From assembly GCA_963662985.1 (NCBI GenBank), contig OY760067.1, positions 1,116,001-1,180,000 on the forward strand: a stretch of 64,000 bases of DNA, read 5' to 3'. Both the position numbers and the translations under genes were made by a program. Origin of the DNA: G963662985 sp963662985. Lineage in GTDB: Bacteria; Chloroflexota; Anaerolineae; Anaerolineales; UBA11579. The notes under the pieces are model-generated. The model was not told the DNA's origin. It saw only the letters and a program-made list of their open reading frames with translations, and did no database searches. This document shows, in pieces, positions 18,037 to 26,529 of the stretch (position 1 is its first letter; every line of letters begins with the position of its first letter).

Positions 18037-19002
18037 CTAATTTCGATACAATATCTCAAAGCTCTTATCATAGACCTTCTGCACCAACTTACGCAACGGT
18101 CCCCTTTGCCAAATGCTAGGCTTCTTCACAACTTGTGTCCCTGCTTCTTTCGCATCCAACAAGTCCTCTTCCAGCAAAAATCCCTTCACTGGCACCGTAT
18201 TCCCCATATGTTGCACATACCACTGATCCAAGCACAACCGCAAATAGCCCGCCGCATTGATCGCTTCATCCAACAAACGCACTTGCCCCATCGGACGGTT
18301 CGACGCGATCGGTGTCATCTCGCGCAACACATCCGTGCGCGCCACAAACTGAAAATGCGAAGCCCCAATGAAATAATGTTTCCCTTCATAGCTCACCCGC
18401 AAACTGTCATTCTCTTGCATAAAAGCCCGTGCCTTTTCCTCATCGCCCCCCAAGCTAATCGCATGTCGCCAAAAATCTTCCCATGCAAAATCATAGCCCC
18501 GTTCCAGCAAACCATTTTCTTCTGCCCAAGTCACTGTCGCCGTAGAAAATTTCTCCGGCGTCATCATCGGCATCCCCGTCACCATTCCCAACTTCGGGAA
18601 GGTCTTCAATGCATCCACCTGTGCCGTCAACCATCCTTCATAATGATAGACATCGCTGTCCGCAAACGCCACAAATTCACCCGGTGCCGCACGGAACATA
18701 AAGTTCCAAGCGCCAGCCTTGCCCACATTCTTATCAGACAAAACCAAATAGTCAATTTTGCCCGCTTCATGCAATTCATTCAAATACGCCCGCACTTCCG
18801 GGCAGCTCGCATTGTCAAACACCATCAAATCAAATTCCATCTGGGTATTCTTCAAAATGCTCCCCAAGCACAACTTCAACACATCCAAACTCTCTTCATA
18901 GTACCCCCCGATCATTGGAATATAGGTCACCACCGCCACCGTCACCGGCGCAGGTTGCACCACATCTTGCATTGCTTTTGCAGGGTTTTGTCCAACGCGC
19001 AT
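18037..19002 (-). CDS. Family 2-like glycosyltransferase
   Basis: This is a 321-residue GT-A protein with VAVVTYIPMIGGYYEESLDVL at residues 22-42, FDNASCPEVRAYL, NVGKAGAWNFMF and AFADSDVYHYEGW, the last giving the DxD-type metal site. GxAGAWNxxF is common in GT2 rhamnosyl-type enzymes. The first 20 residues look like an added tail or a mis-set start. Substrate unknown. Confidence 0.75.
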   Translation of the reverse strand: MRVGQNPAKAMQDVVQPAPVTVAVVTYIPMIGGYYEESLDVLKLCLGSILKNTQMEFDLMVFDNASCPEVRAYLNELHEAGKIDYLVLSDKNVGKAGAWNFMFRAAPGEFVAFADSDVYHYEGWLTAQVDALKTFPKLGMVTGMPMMTPEKFSTATVTWAEENGLLERGYDFAWEDFWRHAISLGGDEEKARAFMQENDSLRVSYEGKHYFIGASHFQFVARTDVLREMTPIASNRPMGQVRLLDEAINAAGYLRLCLDQWYVQHMGNTVPVKGFLLEEDLLDAKEAGTQVVKKPSIWQRGPLRKLVQKVYDKSFEILYRN

Positions 19003-19010
19003 CAGTCCAC

Positions 19011-19913
19011 CTATCCTCTACTTAAATTTCGTTTACGTTTCTGTCGCAGCATTCTGGTCAATCGCCATTGTAGCGTAGTATCAATCGGGCGATTGGGGGT
19101 CAACCAACGCTCAATTCGGCGCCAAAATCGCATCCATGAGAAGTGTGGCCACACCACCTTCCCCTCTCGCAATTCTCGGTTGGTGTCCAACACCAAATAC
19201 ATATTACGTGTCCCGCCGCCTTTTTGTTCATTAATTCGGGATTCCGGCAATGTATAATGTTTCTGTCCCCCCTGCAAATGATGATAATCATGGTTCTGGT
19301 GCACAATGTCAATCGCAAACGTGCCATCAATCGTCGGCCACGTTTCCGTCACACCTTTCCAAATCATCCAATTATCCCATCCAGCACGCCCCACCGTGAA
19401 ATCAGGAATATCCTCCATCACATTATTCGACAGCAAAAAATAATCACTCCCCGTCGGCTTATGTAGCACACCTTCAGTTTGCATCTTCTCTCGCAAACGT
19501 GTTTCCCATCCATCTGAAAAGTCCACCAATTCGGTCACATCCACATCATAGCGTTGTCCCACCACCATAAACTTTTCATGTTGCGCCGCCACATCTCGCG
19601 CCGCCTGAATCATATCTGGGAAAATCAAAATGTCCGCATTCAAATACAAAATCACATCGCTGTCAAAAGCCTCACGCCCAATCTTGAACAACGAGCTAAT
19701 ATAAGGAATCCCCTTCTCATTGCTCTCCACTTCCTTAATGTGTGTCACCCCATATTCAGCCGCAACTTCCGCCATCCCCTCTTCATCGCCAATCATCACC
19801 ACATTCACATCTTCGCCAAATTGCGCCCAATTTCGAATCGCATTCCGTTGAATGATATTAATGTGGGGGTTCACAAAAGGTTTCGGGGTCGTAAAAATCG
19901 TTAAAAAGCTCAT
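19011..19913 (-). CDS. Putative glycosyltransferase (GT-A fold)
   Basis: This 300-residue protein starts MSFLTIFTTPKPFVNPHINI and carries NAIRNW, VVMIGDEEGMAEVA and VILYLNADILIFPD. The last looks like the DxD position of GT-A enzymes, with Asn-Ala-Asp replacing the usual acidic pair. The end of the gene overlaps the start of the next by four bases. No close family name comes to mind, and assignment rests on the fold-level pattern and the neighbours. Confidence 0.55.
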   Translation of the reverse strand: MSFLTIFTTPKPFVNPHINIIQRNAIRNWAQFGEDVNVVMIGDEEGMAEVAAEYGVTHIKEVESNEKGIPYISSLFKIGREAFDSDVILYLNADILIFPDMIQAARDVAAQHEKFMVVGQRYDVDVTELVDFSDGWETRLREKMQTEGVLHKPTGSDYFLLSNNVMEDIPDFTVGRAGWDNWMIWKGVTETWPTIDGTFAIDIVHQNHDYHHLQGGQKHYTLPESRINEQKGGGTRNMYLVLDTNRELREGKVVWPHFSWMRFWRRIERWLTPNRPIDTTLQWRLTRMLRQKRKRNLSRG

Positions 19914-20683
19914 GCGCGTTCATCCGTATCTAAAAAAGTTTTATGCGTCACATCTTCCGTCATCGCTGCCAATTCAGGGTGCGCCAAATAATAGTCCAAC
20001 GCCTCTTTCCAGGAGAAGTCAAACCGACCCGCAAAATGTGTCGCCATCAATTTCAACATCGCATAGTCCGCCGCCGTGTCCAACGTCCAACGCACTTCGC
20101 CAAAATTCTCTTCATTTTCAATATGCAAAATATGGAAAATCTCAGGATGTTCATAAAAATACGGCATCACATGCTCACGTTCATGTTTTTCCGTTGCCTC
20201 TTCCCACACCTTTTCCAATCCTGCAAACGTACAATATTCCGCATCCAACCCAATCGGCACCGTTCGTGTCATCGGTGGTGGCATACGGTTCGCCGCAAAA
20301 TCAAGTGTCGGTTCCATCTTCACAAACACATCCAAATTCTCATCCAACAACCACGGGTCCACAAACGGGCAATCTCCAGTCAAGCGCACGCAAATCTCTG
20401 CCTCAAATTCTTTCGCTGCCTGATAAAATCGATCCAACACATCATGCAAACTGCCCCGAAAACATCCCACCCCTTGGTCAGCGCAAAATGCCTCAATCGG
20501 GTCATCGCTCGTTTCCATCGTCGTCGCAATCACCACTTCATCAATCGTCTCCGAAAGTCTCACGCGGCGCACCATCCATTCCAAAGCGCTCATTCCACCC
20601 AAGTCCATCAAAACTTTTCCCGGCAACCGGCTCGAACCCATTCTCGCCTGAATAATTGCCACCACTCGTTTTCCATCGATCAT
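19910..20683 (-). CDS. SpsF-like cytidylyltransferase
   Basis: This 257-residue protein has VAIIQARMGSSRLPGKVL at the N-terminus followed by VVIATTMETSDDPIEAF, CFRGSLHDVLDRFY and RLTGDCPFVDP, the SpsF family pattern. SpsF of Bacillus spore coat loci acts with SpsE (NeuB-like). Here a NeuB homologue is two genes upstream. It is the third cytidylyltransferase type in the locus. Four-base overlaps with both neighbours point to tight translational coupling. Confidence 0.8.
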   Translation of the reverse strand: MIDGKRVVAIIQARMGSSRLPGKVLMDLGGMSALEWMVRRVRLSETIDEVVIATTMETSDDPIEAFCADQGVGCFRGSLHDVLDRFYQAAKEFEAEICVRLTGDCPFVDPWLLDENLDVFVKMEPTLDFAANRMPPPMTRTVPIGLDAEYCTFAGLEKVWEEATEKHEREHVMPYFYEHPEIFHILHIENEENFGEVRWTLDTAADYAMLKLMATHFAGRFDFSWKEALDYYLAHPELAAMTEDVTHKTFLDTDERA

Positions 20684-21762
20684 GCTTTCACGATCCTTTC
20701 AAACGCTTCCCACAGAAGCGTGAAATTTTCTTCCCAATTAGCCTTTGCTTCCGCCATCTTTCGGCTCGCCATGCCCATCGCAGCCAACTCTTCACGTGCA
20801 TCCACCGCCTGCACCATCCCCTCTGCAATCGCCGTCACATCATTCACTCCAAAAAGCCAGCCATTCTCCTCCATCACCCATTCTCGGTTCCCCGGAATAT
20901 CAGACACCAACACTGGCAAGCCGCTCGCCATCGCTTCCATCAAAGACACAGAAGACCCGTCCGAGAGCGAAGCACTCACATAAAGATCAGCCTGATGATA
21001 ATAGTCAGGCAACGCCGTCTGAGACACCTGACCCGCAAAATGCACCTTGTCCATCACGCCCCCCTGTTGCAAAATCCCGCGCAAACGTTGCACCATAGAC
21101 CCGCCCCCCAACATCATCAAGCGCAATTCCGGTCGCTGTCGAGCCGCCAACACAAATCCCTTCGCCATCGCTTCCACCCCATAAATCGGTTCCCACGATC
21201 GCGAATGATAAATCACAAATTCATCCTTGCCCCAGCCCCAACGGCTTTTCAAAGCATCATCTCGCTTCGGCGCAAAACGTTGCAAATCAATTCCCCAAGG
21301 GAAAATCACCATCTTCTCCGCATCAAATCCAAAATCCAATGCCTTTTGCCGCACTGCCTCACAATCCCCCACAAATCCAGCCGAATGCTCCAGCACAAAC
21401 TGCGTCTTTCGGCGCATCTCTGTGCTCTCTTCTGCCGTCACCAACAAATCAGAGCCCCAACTCATGCTCACCAAAGGCGCAAATCCTGCCTTCGCCACCA
21501 ACCACACCACCTCTTGCAACGGACCCGCGTGCACCAAATCCGGTTGCACCGCTTTCAAAATCCGCTTCAACGCACGTGGTGTACGCTTATCAGAATCCCA
21601 ATGCAACACCGTCACATTTCCCGGCAGCGCACGGTCCTCAAATTGGCGTCCCCCATTGTTCAAACGCAAATAGAAGATCTCGTCTCCACCACGTCCAGCC
21701 AACGCTGTCAAAAAGCGATGGTCGTGCGTCGTATAATCCTTACTGAAATACAAGATCTTCAT
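20680..21762 (-). CDS. Family 4 glycosyltransferase
   Basis: This is a 360-residue GT-B protein. The C-terminal domain shows IYHSRSWEPIYGVEAMAKGF, LMMLGGGSM, and DLYVSASLSDGSSVSLMEAMASGLPVLVSDIPG, the GT4 donor-binding region with the EAMASGLP motif (Glu of the E-x7-E pair). It is a retaining enzyme. The ATG is preferred over an in-frame TTG two codons earlier because AAGGA is nine bases upstream. It lies between SpsF and NeuB homologues. Confidence 0.85.
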   Translation of the reverse strand: MKILYFSKDYTTHDHRFLTALAGRGGDEIFYLRLNNGGRQFEDRALPGNVTVLHWDSDKRTPRALKRILKAVQPDLVHAGPLQEVVWLVAKAGFAPLVSMSWGSDLLVTAEESTEMRRKTQFVLEHSAGFVGDCEAVRQKALDFGFDAEKMVIFPWGIDLQRFAPKRDDALKSRWGWGKDEFVIYHSRSWEPIYGVEAMAKGFVLAARQRPELRLMMLGGGSMVQRLRGILQQGGVMDKVHFAGQVSQTALPDYYHQADLYVSASLSDGSSVSLMEAMASGLPVLVSDIPGNREWVMEENGWLFGVNDVTAIAEGMVQAVDAREELAAMGMASRKMAEAKANWEENFTLLWEAFERIVKA

Positions 21763-21796
21763 TGCCAAATTTCCTTAATTAAAGAAGCTCAAAAAC

Positions 21797-22861
21797 TCAC
21801 TCAATCTCGTGCCAGCGCAATTCCTGACCAAACGCCATGTCCACCTTAGACACCTTCCCCACCACATCATCCAATTCAAAAGGTGCCACGGCTCCTGGCA
21901 CAGCCGGTCGCAATGCTTCCACCATATCCATGGTGAAAGTTTCCCCAGCCTTAATCGCTCGTGCCGCGCGCAAACAACGTCGTTGCAACACCATCGTCTC
22001 TTTTTCATTCGGTGTCACAAACTTATCCGCACTGCCCAAAGTCCGTTCCAAAATCCGCACTTCGTCCACCATCGCCCGCCATGTGGTCGGGTTCATCGCA
22101 AACTTATGATCCGGTCCTTCTCGGTCATTGCTGTCAGTGAAATGTCGCTCAATCACCTTCGCACCCAAAGCCACCGCCCCCACCACCGGTGCATTCGAAT
22201 GCGTATGATCAGACAGCCCCAAAATCACATCCGGGAACATCGTCGCATAAGTCTTCAACACATTAATATTCAAATGGTCATAATTCTCATCAGAAGCAGT
22301 ATAGTTCGTATTACATTGCATCAACACAATATGCGGGTTCACCTTGCTCACCATGCGCATCACCTGCGCCACATTCCCAATATCACATGCCCCCGTCGAT
22401 AACATAAAAGGTTTATCTTTTTCAGCCATCGCCATCATCGCCTGCGGATAGCTCATCAAGCCAGATCCCGCCTTATAGGCCGGCATATAATCATACAACT
22501 TATCAATATTTTCAAAATCATAAGGAGAAGAAAAATAGGCAATCCCCACCTTATCACATTCCGCTTTCAAAATCGGTGTCCAGTCAAAAGGCACCGAAGC
22601 ATCATCATAGACTTCAAACACACTTTTCGTCCAAGAAGATTGATGACTCTGCTGTCCTCCCAAAGACTTAAACCCATAATCAGACACGATCTTCTTTGCC
22701 TCAAAGTTCTGGAATTTTGCCGCATCTGCCCCAGCTTCCTTCGCCAAATGGATCAATTCCAAAGCCCGATCCAAATCGCCATCATGGTTCGCTGCAATGT
22801 CCGCAATGAAATAAACAGGATGTCCATCCCCAATCCATTGATCACCAACTTTAAATTCCAT
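21797..22861 (-). CDS. NeuB-family nonulosonate synthase
   Basis: This is a 354-residue enzyme. It has a TIM-barrel domain with DIAANHDGDLDRALELI, AAKFQNFEAKKIV, LSTGACDIGNVAQVM, LMQCNTNYTA, GLSDHTHSN and VIERHFT, and a C-terminal SAF (antifreeze-like) domain at about 290-350 (LRAARAIKAGETFT). The family condenses phosphoenolpyruvate with a six-carbon amino sugar to give sialic, legionaminic or pseudaminic acid types. The true substrate cannot be read from sequence; the neighbouring PseB- and RmlD-like genes suggest a 6-deoxy sugar. AGAGGTG precedes the start. Confidence 0.85.
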   Translation of the reverse strand: MEFKVGDQWIGDGHPVYFIADIAANHDGDLDRALELIHLAKEAGADAAKFQNFEAKKIVSDYGFKSLGGQQSHQSSWTKSVFEVYDDASVPFDWTPILKAECDKVGIAYFSSPYDFENIDKLYDYMPAYKAGSGLMSYPQAMMAMAEKDKPFMLSTGACDIGNVAQVMRMVSKVNPHIVLMQCNTNYTASDENYDHLNINVLKTYATMFPDVILGLSDHTHSNAPVVGAVALGAKVIERHFTDSNDREGPDHKFAMNPTTWRAMVDEVRILERTLGSADKFVTPNEKETMVLQRRCLRAARAIKAGETFTMDMVEALRPAVPGAVAPFELDDVVGKVSKVDMAFGQELRWHEIE

Positions 22862-22881
22862 CGTGCACCTCTCTTTTAATC

Positions 22882-23808
22882 TTATTCAAAATCAGCCACG
22901 CTCGCGCGCAAAGCGTCCACATAGCCACTCTCAAGATCATTCGCCAAACGTGCCAAACCCGCCGCAATCGTCGCTGGCTTCTTGCCCAACACCTTCGTGA
23001 TCTTATCCGTATTCAACGTCAAATTCAAAGAACGTTTCACCTTCAATCCCCCATCATTGATTGAAATCGGCTCAATCAAATCCGCATCAAAGCCAAACTG
23101 CTTCGCCACGGCCACCCCAAAATCATATTTACTCGTCGCTTCACTCGCCACAGCATGATAGATTCCTGCTTCATTCGCGTCCAACAAACCCAACAACATC
23201 TCCACCAAGTCCCCCACATAGGTCGGATTGAACATCGCATCCACAAAGCCCTTCATCGGCTCGCCAGCTTTCAAATTATTATAGAAAAATTCCACCAAAC
23301 TGCGTGTCCCAAAACGGCTCCAGCCATAGAAGTTCACCCGCGCAATCATCGCATCTTGGTTCGCTGCCATCACAGCTCGCTCACCTGCCAACTTAGTCGC
23401 TGCATAAACATTCTGTGCATTCGGCACATCCGTTTCCACATACTCCCCCTGCACGCCATCAAACACCGCATCCGTAGACACATGCAAAAAACGCACCCCA
23501 CGTGCTGCCGCTTCATTCGCCAACAGCCCGGGCACGTCCCCATTCAACAACTGCGCCAACGCAGGGTTCTCCTGCGCCACGCGCAAATTAGCAATCGCTG
23601 CCCCATGCACCACCCAATCAGGCTTTGCCCAATCAAAAAGCGCACCCACAGCATCCACCTGTGTCAAATCCCATTGCTTGCAAACAAAAGCATCCGACTT
23701 CGGAATCACCGAATTTGCCACACCAAAAATCTCATGGTCTTCAGCCCCCATCAACGCTAAATTCAGCCCCAAAAGTCCGCTAGCCCCGGTCACCAAAATG
23801 CGTGCCAT
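22882..23808 (-). CDS. RmlD-like sugar-nucleotide reductase (extended SDR)
   Basis: This is a 308-residue protein with RILVTGASGLLGLNLALMG at the N-terminus, HGAAIANLRVAQENP, STDAVFDG and the catalytic YAATK. This is the pattern of dTDP-4-dehydrorhamnose reductase and its relatives, which reduce a 4-keto group. It sits directly between NeuB-like and PseB-like genes, so its likely job is to reduce the PseB product rather than make rhamnose; no rmlA, rmlB or rmlC is present. Confidence 0.8.
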   Translation of the reverse strand: MARILVTGASGLLGLNLALMGAEDHEIFGVANSVIPKSDAFVCKQWDLTQVDAVGALFDWAKPDWVVHGAAIANLRVAQENPALAQLLNGDVPGLLANEAAARGVRFLHVSTDAVFDGVQGEYVETDVPNAQNVYAATKLAGERAVMAANQDAMIARVNFYGWSRFGTRSLVEFFYNNLKAGEPMKGFVDAMFNPTYVGDLVEMLLGLLDANEAGIYHAVASEATSKYDFGVAVAKQFGFDADLIEPISINDGGLKVKRSLNLTLNTDKITKVLGKKPATIAAGLARLANDLESGYVDALRASVADFE

Positions 23809-23870
23809 AAAAAATCAAACTCCTTATCATCATCCGATCTTCAGTCCAGAAAATCGTCATTCATCACAGG

Positions 23871-24878
23871 TTAGAGTTTCCCTTTTTTATATTCTTCTTC
23901 TAATGGTTTGATAATCTCATTAATGCCATCCACATCCAACCATTCATCATTCACATTGCTCACAAAGCTAAAACCTTCTGGCACCGGAGTTCCCTTTTCA
24001 CGCCATTCATGGCCAAACCACATATCTTCAGAAGGTTCCACCACATACATATCGCCCAAATCAACAGTGGTGCGAGCTTCATCTTCTGAAATCATCGCTT
24101 CGTGCAACTTCTCTCCATGTCGAATCCCAATCACCTTAATCTCAGCCCCTGGCAACATTGCTTCTGCCAAATCCACCATCGCCATCGAAGGAATCTTCGG
24201 AACAAACACTTCACCACCATGCATCATATCAATGCACTTAATCACAAAGCGCACACCTTGCTCCAAGGAAAGCCAAAAACGAGTCATGCGTTCATCCGTA
24301 ATCGTCAACACATTTCCCTTATCCCGTTGTCGGAAGAACACCGGCACCACAGACCCACGTGAACCAACCACATTCCCATAGCGTACACAAGAGAACCGTG
24401 TGTCCTTGTCTGCTGCATATGCATTCGATTGAATCACCAATTTCTCCGCTGCCAACTTGGTCGCGCCATAAAGATTCGCCGGATTCACCGCCTTATCCGT
24501 ACTCAGCGCCAACACCTTCTTCACTCCCGCATCCAAAGCCGCACTCACCACATTCTGCGTACCCAAAATATTGGTCTTAATCGCTTCCATCGGATTATAT
24601 TCACATGCCGGCACTTGCTTCAAAGCTGCCGCATGCACCACCACATCCACGCCATGCATTGCGCGGCGCAAACGGTCTTGATCGCGAATATCGCCAATGA
24701 AATAGCGCAAATTCTTATCCGTATAACCAGCCATGCGCATCTCATGTTGTTTCAACTCATCTCGGCTGAACACAATCACCTTTTCCGGCTCATATTCATC
24801 CAACAAAATCCGAATGAACTTCTTCCCAAAAGAACCAGTCCCGCCTGTCACCAAAACAACTTTATTTTTCCAATTCAT
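23871..24878 (-). CDS. PseB-like UDP-GlcNAc 4,6-dehydratase (inverting)
   Basis: This 335-residue protein has VVLVTGGTGSFGKKFIRIL, VFSRDELKQHEM, HAAALKQVPACEYNP, STDKAVNP and the catalytic YGATK. FSRDE-K and AALKQVP are hallmarks of PseB/FlaA1/CapE enzymes, which convert UDP-GlcNAc to a 4-keto-6-deoxy sugar. The start is set at the ATG eight bases after GAGAGG rather than an upstream TTG. No PseC-type aminotransferase follows in the window. Confidence 0.85.
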   Translation of the reverse strand: MNWKNKVVLVTGGTGSFGKKFIRILLDEYEPEKVIVFSRDELKQHEMRMAGYTDKNLRYFIGDIRDQDRLRRAMHGVDVVVHAAALKQVPACEYNPMEAIKTNILGTQNVVSAALDAGVKKVLALSTDKAVNPANLYGATKLAAEKLVIQSNAYAADKDTRFSCVRYGNVVGSRGSVVPVFFRQRDKGNVLTITDERMTRFWLSLEQGVRFVIKCIDMMHGGEVFVPKIPSMAMVDLAEAMLPGAEIKVIGIRHGEKLHEAMISEDEARTTVDLGDMYVVEPSEDMWFGHEWREKGTPVPEGFSFVSNVNDEWLDVDGINEIIKPLEEEYKKGKL

Positions 24879-24922
24879 AATCAAAACCTCTCAAGTAGAT
24901 TTAAAATAGTTTCTTTTCTAAT

Positions 24923-26509
24923 CTATTCAAAAACAATAGTCTCAAACGTATTGCGATAGTCTTTCATCACTTCTGGTTGCAAAACCAACTTCATCGGTCT
25001 TTCTTCCAAGTCTTGCGCAAACTTAATCAAATGCCAGGGGAACACATGCGGATATTCAAAAAAGAATCCATACGCATAATGCCATGCATCGTCAATTTGT
25101 TTCTCGCTCATCTTCACTGGCGCATCCAAATCTCTAAATCCATCCAACATCGCACGATATTCTTCCCAATTTCTCGGATCAAACGTAAATCCCTTCCCGC
25201 GGTAATGAGTTTCGCCCACCACCACCACCGGCACGCCACTCATCGCCAATTCCATCCCCACCGTAGTAGTATAAGTCAATCCAAACGAAGCCAAATTGAT
25301 CAAAGAATAGGTATTCGTCTTATCCGCCGCCTCAATCAAATGAATATTTTCCGGAATCCCATCGGGGAAGTACGCCTTAACTGAATCCCCCACAGAATAT
25401 CCTTCCGGGTTCAACAATTCACCCGGATGCACACGAATAATCAATTGTAATTCTGGAGTCTCAGCAAAATAATCCAATGTGCCTTCCAGCCAGCCTTGAA
25501 TCCCGCCGGTAAACACATCGCGTCCCAAGGTCAAACTATCTCCAAACACATTCGTCGCCATCAACCCAATCGGACGTTCATCCAAGCCCAATCCTTCACG
25601 CAGTTTGTCTTCATCCTGCATCGGTTGGCTTTGCCAACGTCTTGCAAACTGTTCAAACACATCTGCCCCACGTCTCGCCACATAAAGTTGCTCAATTTTT
25701 TCCTTTTGAGCATCCATGAAAGGGTCATCTTTGACTTTTTCCCACATCGCATCTGTTCTCATCAGCATGATTGATTCTTCATGCGAAAGCCACATCCGTT
25801 CTCTCTGTTCCCCAAATTCATAGGTTGTGGTTGGGATCTTCAACACATCGCACACCTGCTTCAGCATTCCAAATTCCAAAATCAATCCATTCGGAATCAC
25901 CACCACATCCGGGCGGTTATCCTCCAAATACGGCAAGAAGCGTTTCACAGCATCCAAGTTGCGCGCCAAGCGCCATTGATAAAGTTCCCCATCCAAATCC
26001 ACATCTTCATATTGCAAAGTATATTGCACATCCCACTTTGCAATCTTTTCAGCTTCATCCACCAATTTTTCTGGCAAAGTTGCTTCGCTCACTGGCAAAT
26101 CATGATAATTGCTCAACAACACATGTTTTTCCATCGGAGCCAACACTCGCTTGGCATAAACATCATAACGAGCGCTTTCAAATTCAGCCACATGGTCATA
26201 TTTTCGATTTTCAGGCAAATACAAAAACTCAACCTCATGCCCCAAAGCCCTATAAACATACGTCAAAGCAGCAGCATATTCAATCCAAAAACTGGTAGTA
26301 GCAAAAATTAAGATCTTCTTAGCAGTCGAACTTTTTTCAAGTTCACAATTTTCAACAGCTTCATTCCACTCATTTAACAAAGAACCATCTTCCAGCAATT
26401 TAATGCGGAATCCACGATAGGGCGTCTTATTAAAGAATAAATCATTCTCTAACTTAGAAATCCCCGGGAATTTATGAAGGGTATTCAATAAAACTTCTTT
26501 ATTCAACAT
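24923..26509 (-). CDS. Capsule-type GT-B transferase
   Basis: This is a 528-residue protein. The C-terminal half contains LIIRVHPGELLNPEGYSV, SLINLASFGLTYTTTVGMELAMSGVPVVV and GETHYRGKGFTFDP, the same RxHP plus TT-x-G-x-E pattern as the capsule-type gene near 11.6-13.3 kb. The N-terminal half has a Rossmann-like KILIFATTSFWIEYAAAL and no membrane helix. It follows the ABC exporter genes in the transcript. Specific sugar unknown. Confidence 0.6.
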   Translation of the reverse strand: MLNKEVLLNTLHKFPGISKLENDLFFNKTPYRGFRIKLLEDGSLLNEWNEAVENCELEKSSTAKKILIFATTSFWIEYAAALTYVYRALGHEVEFLYLPENRKYDHVAEFESARYDVYAKRVLAPMEKHVLLSNYHDLPVSEATLPEKLVDEAEKIAKWDVQYTLQYEDVDLDGELYQWRLARNLDAVKRFLPYLEDNRPDVVVIPNGLILEFGMLKQVCDVLKIPTTTYEFGEQRERMWLSHEESIMLMRTDAMWEKVKDDPFMDAQKEKIEQLYVARRGADVFEQFARRWQSQPMQDEDKLREGLGLDERPIGLMATNVFGDSLTLGRDVFTGGIQGWLEGTLDYFAETPELQLIIRVHPGELLNPEGYSVGDSVKAYFPDGIPENIHLIEAADKTNTYSLINLASFGLTYTTTVGMELAMSGVPVVVVGETHYRGKGFTFDPRNWEEYRAMLDGFRDLDAPVKMSEKQIDDAWHYAYGFFFEYPHVFPWHLIKFAQDLEERPMKLVLQPEVMKDYRNTFETIVFE

Positions 26510-26529
26510 AGACCAAAACGCTCACTTTA

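Noticed and set aside
22882..23808. dTDP-rhamnose pathway gene
   Set aside because: The RmlD-like gene has no rmlA, rmlB or rmlC partner here and lies between NeuB- and PseB-like genes.
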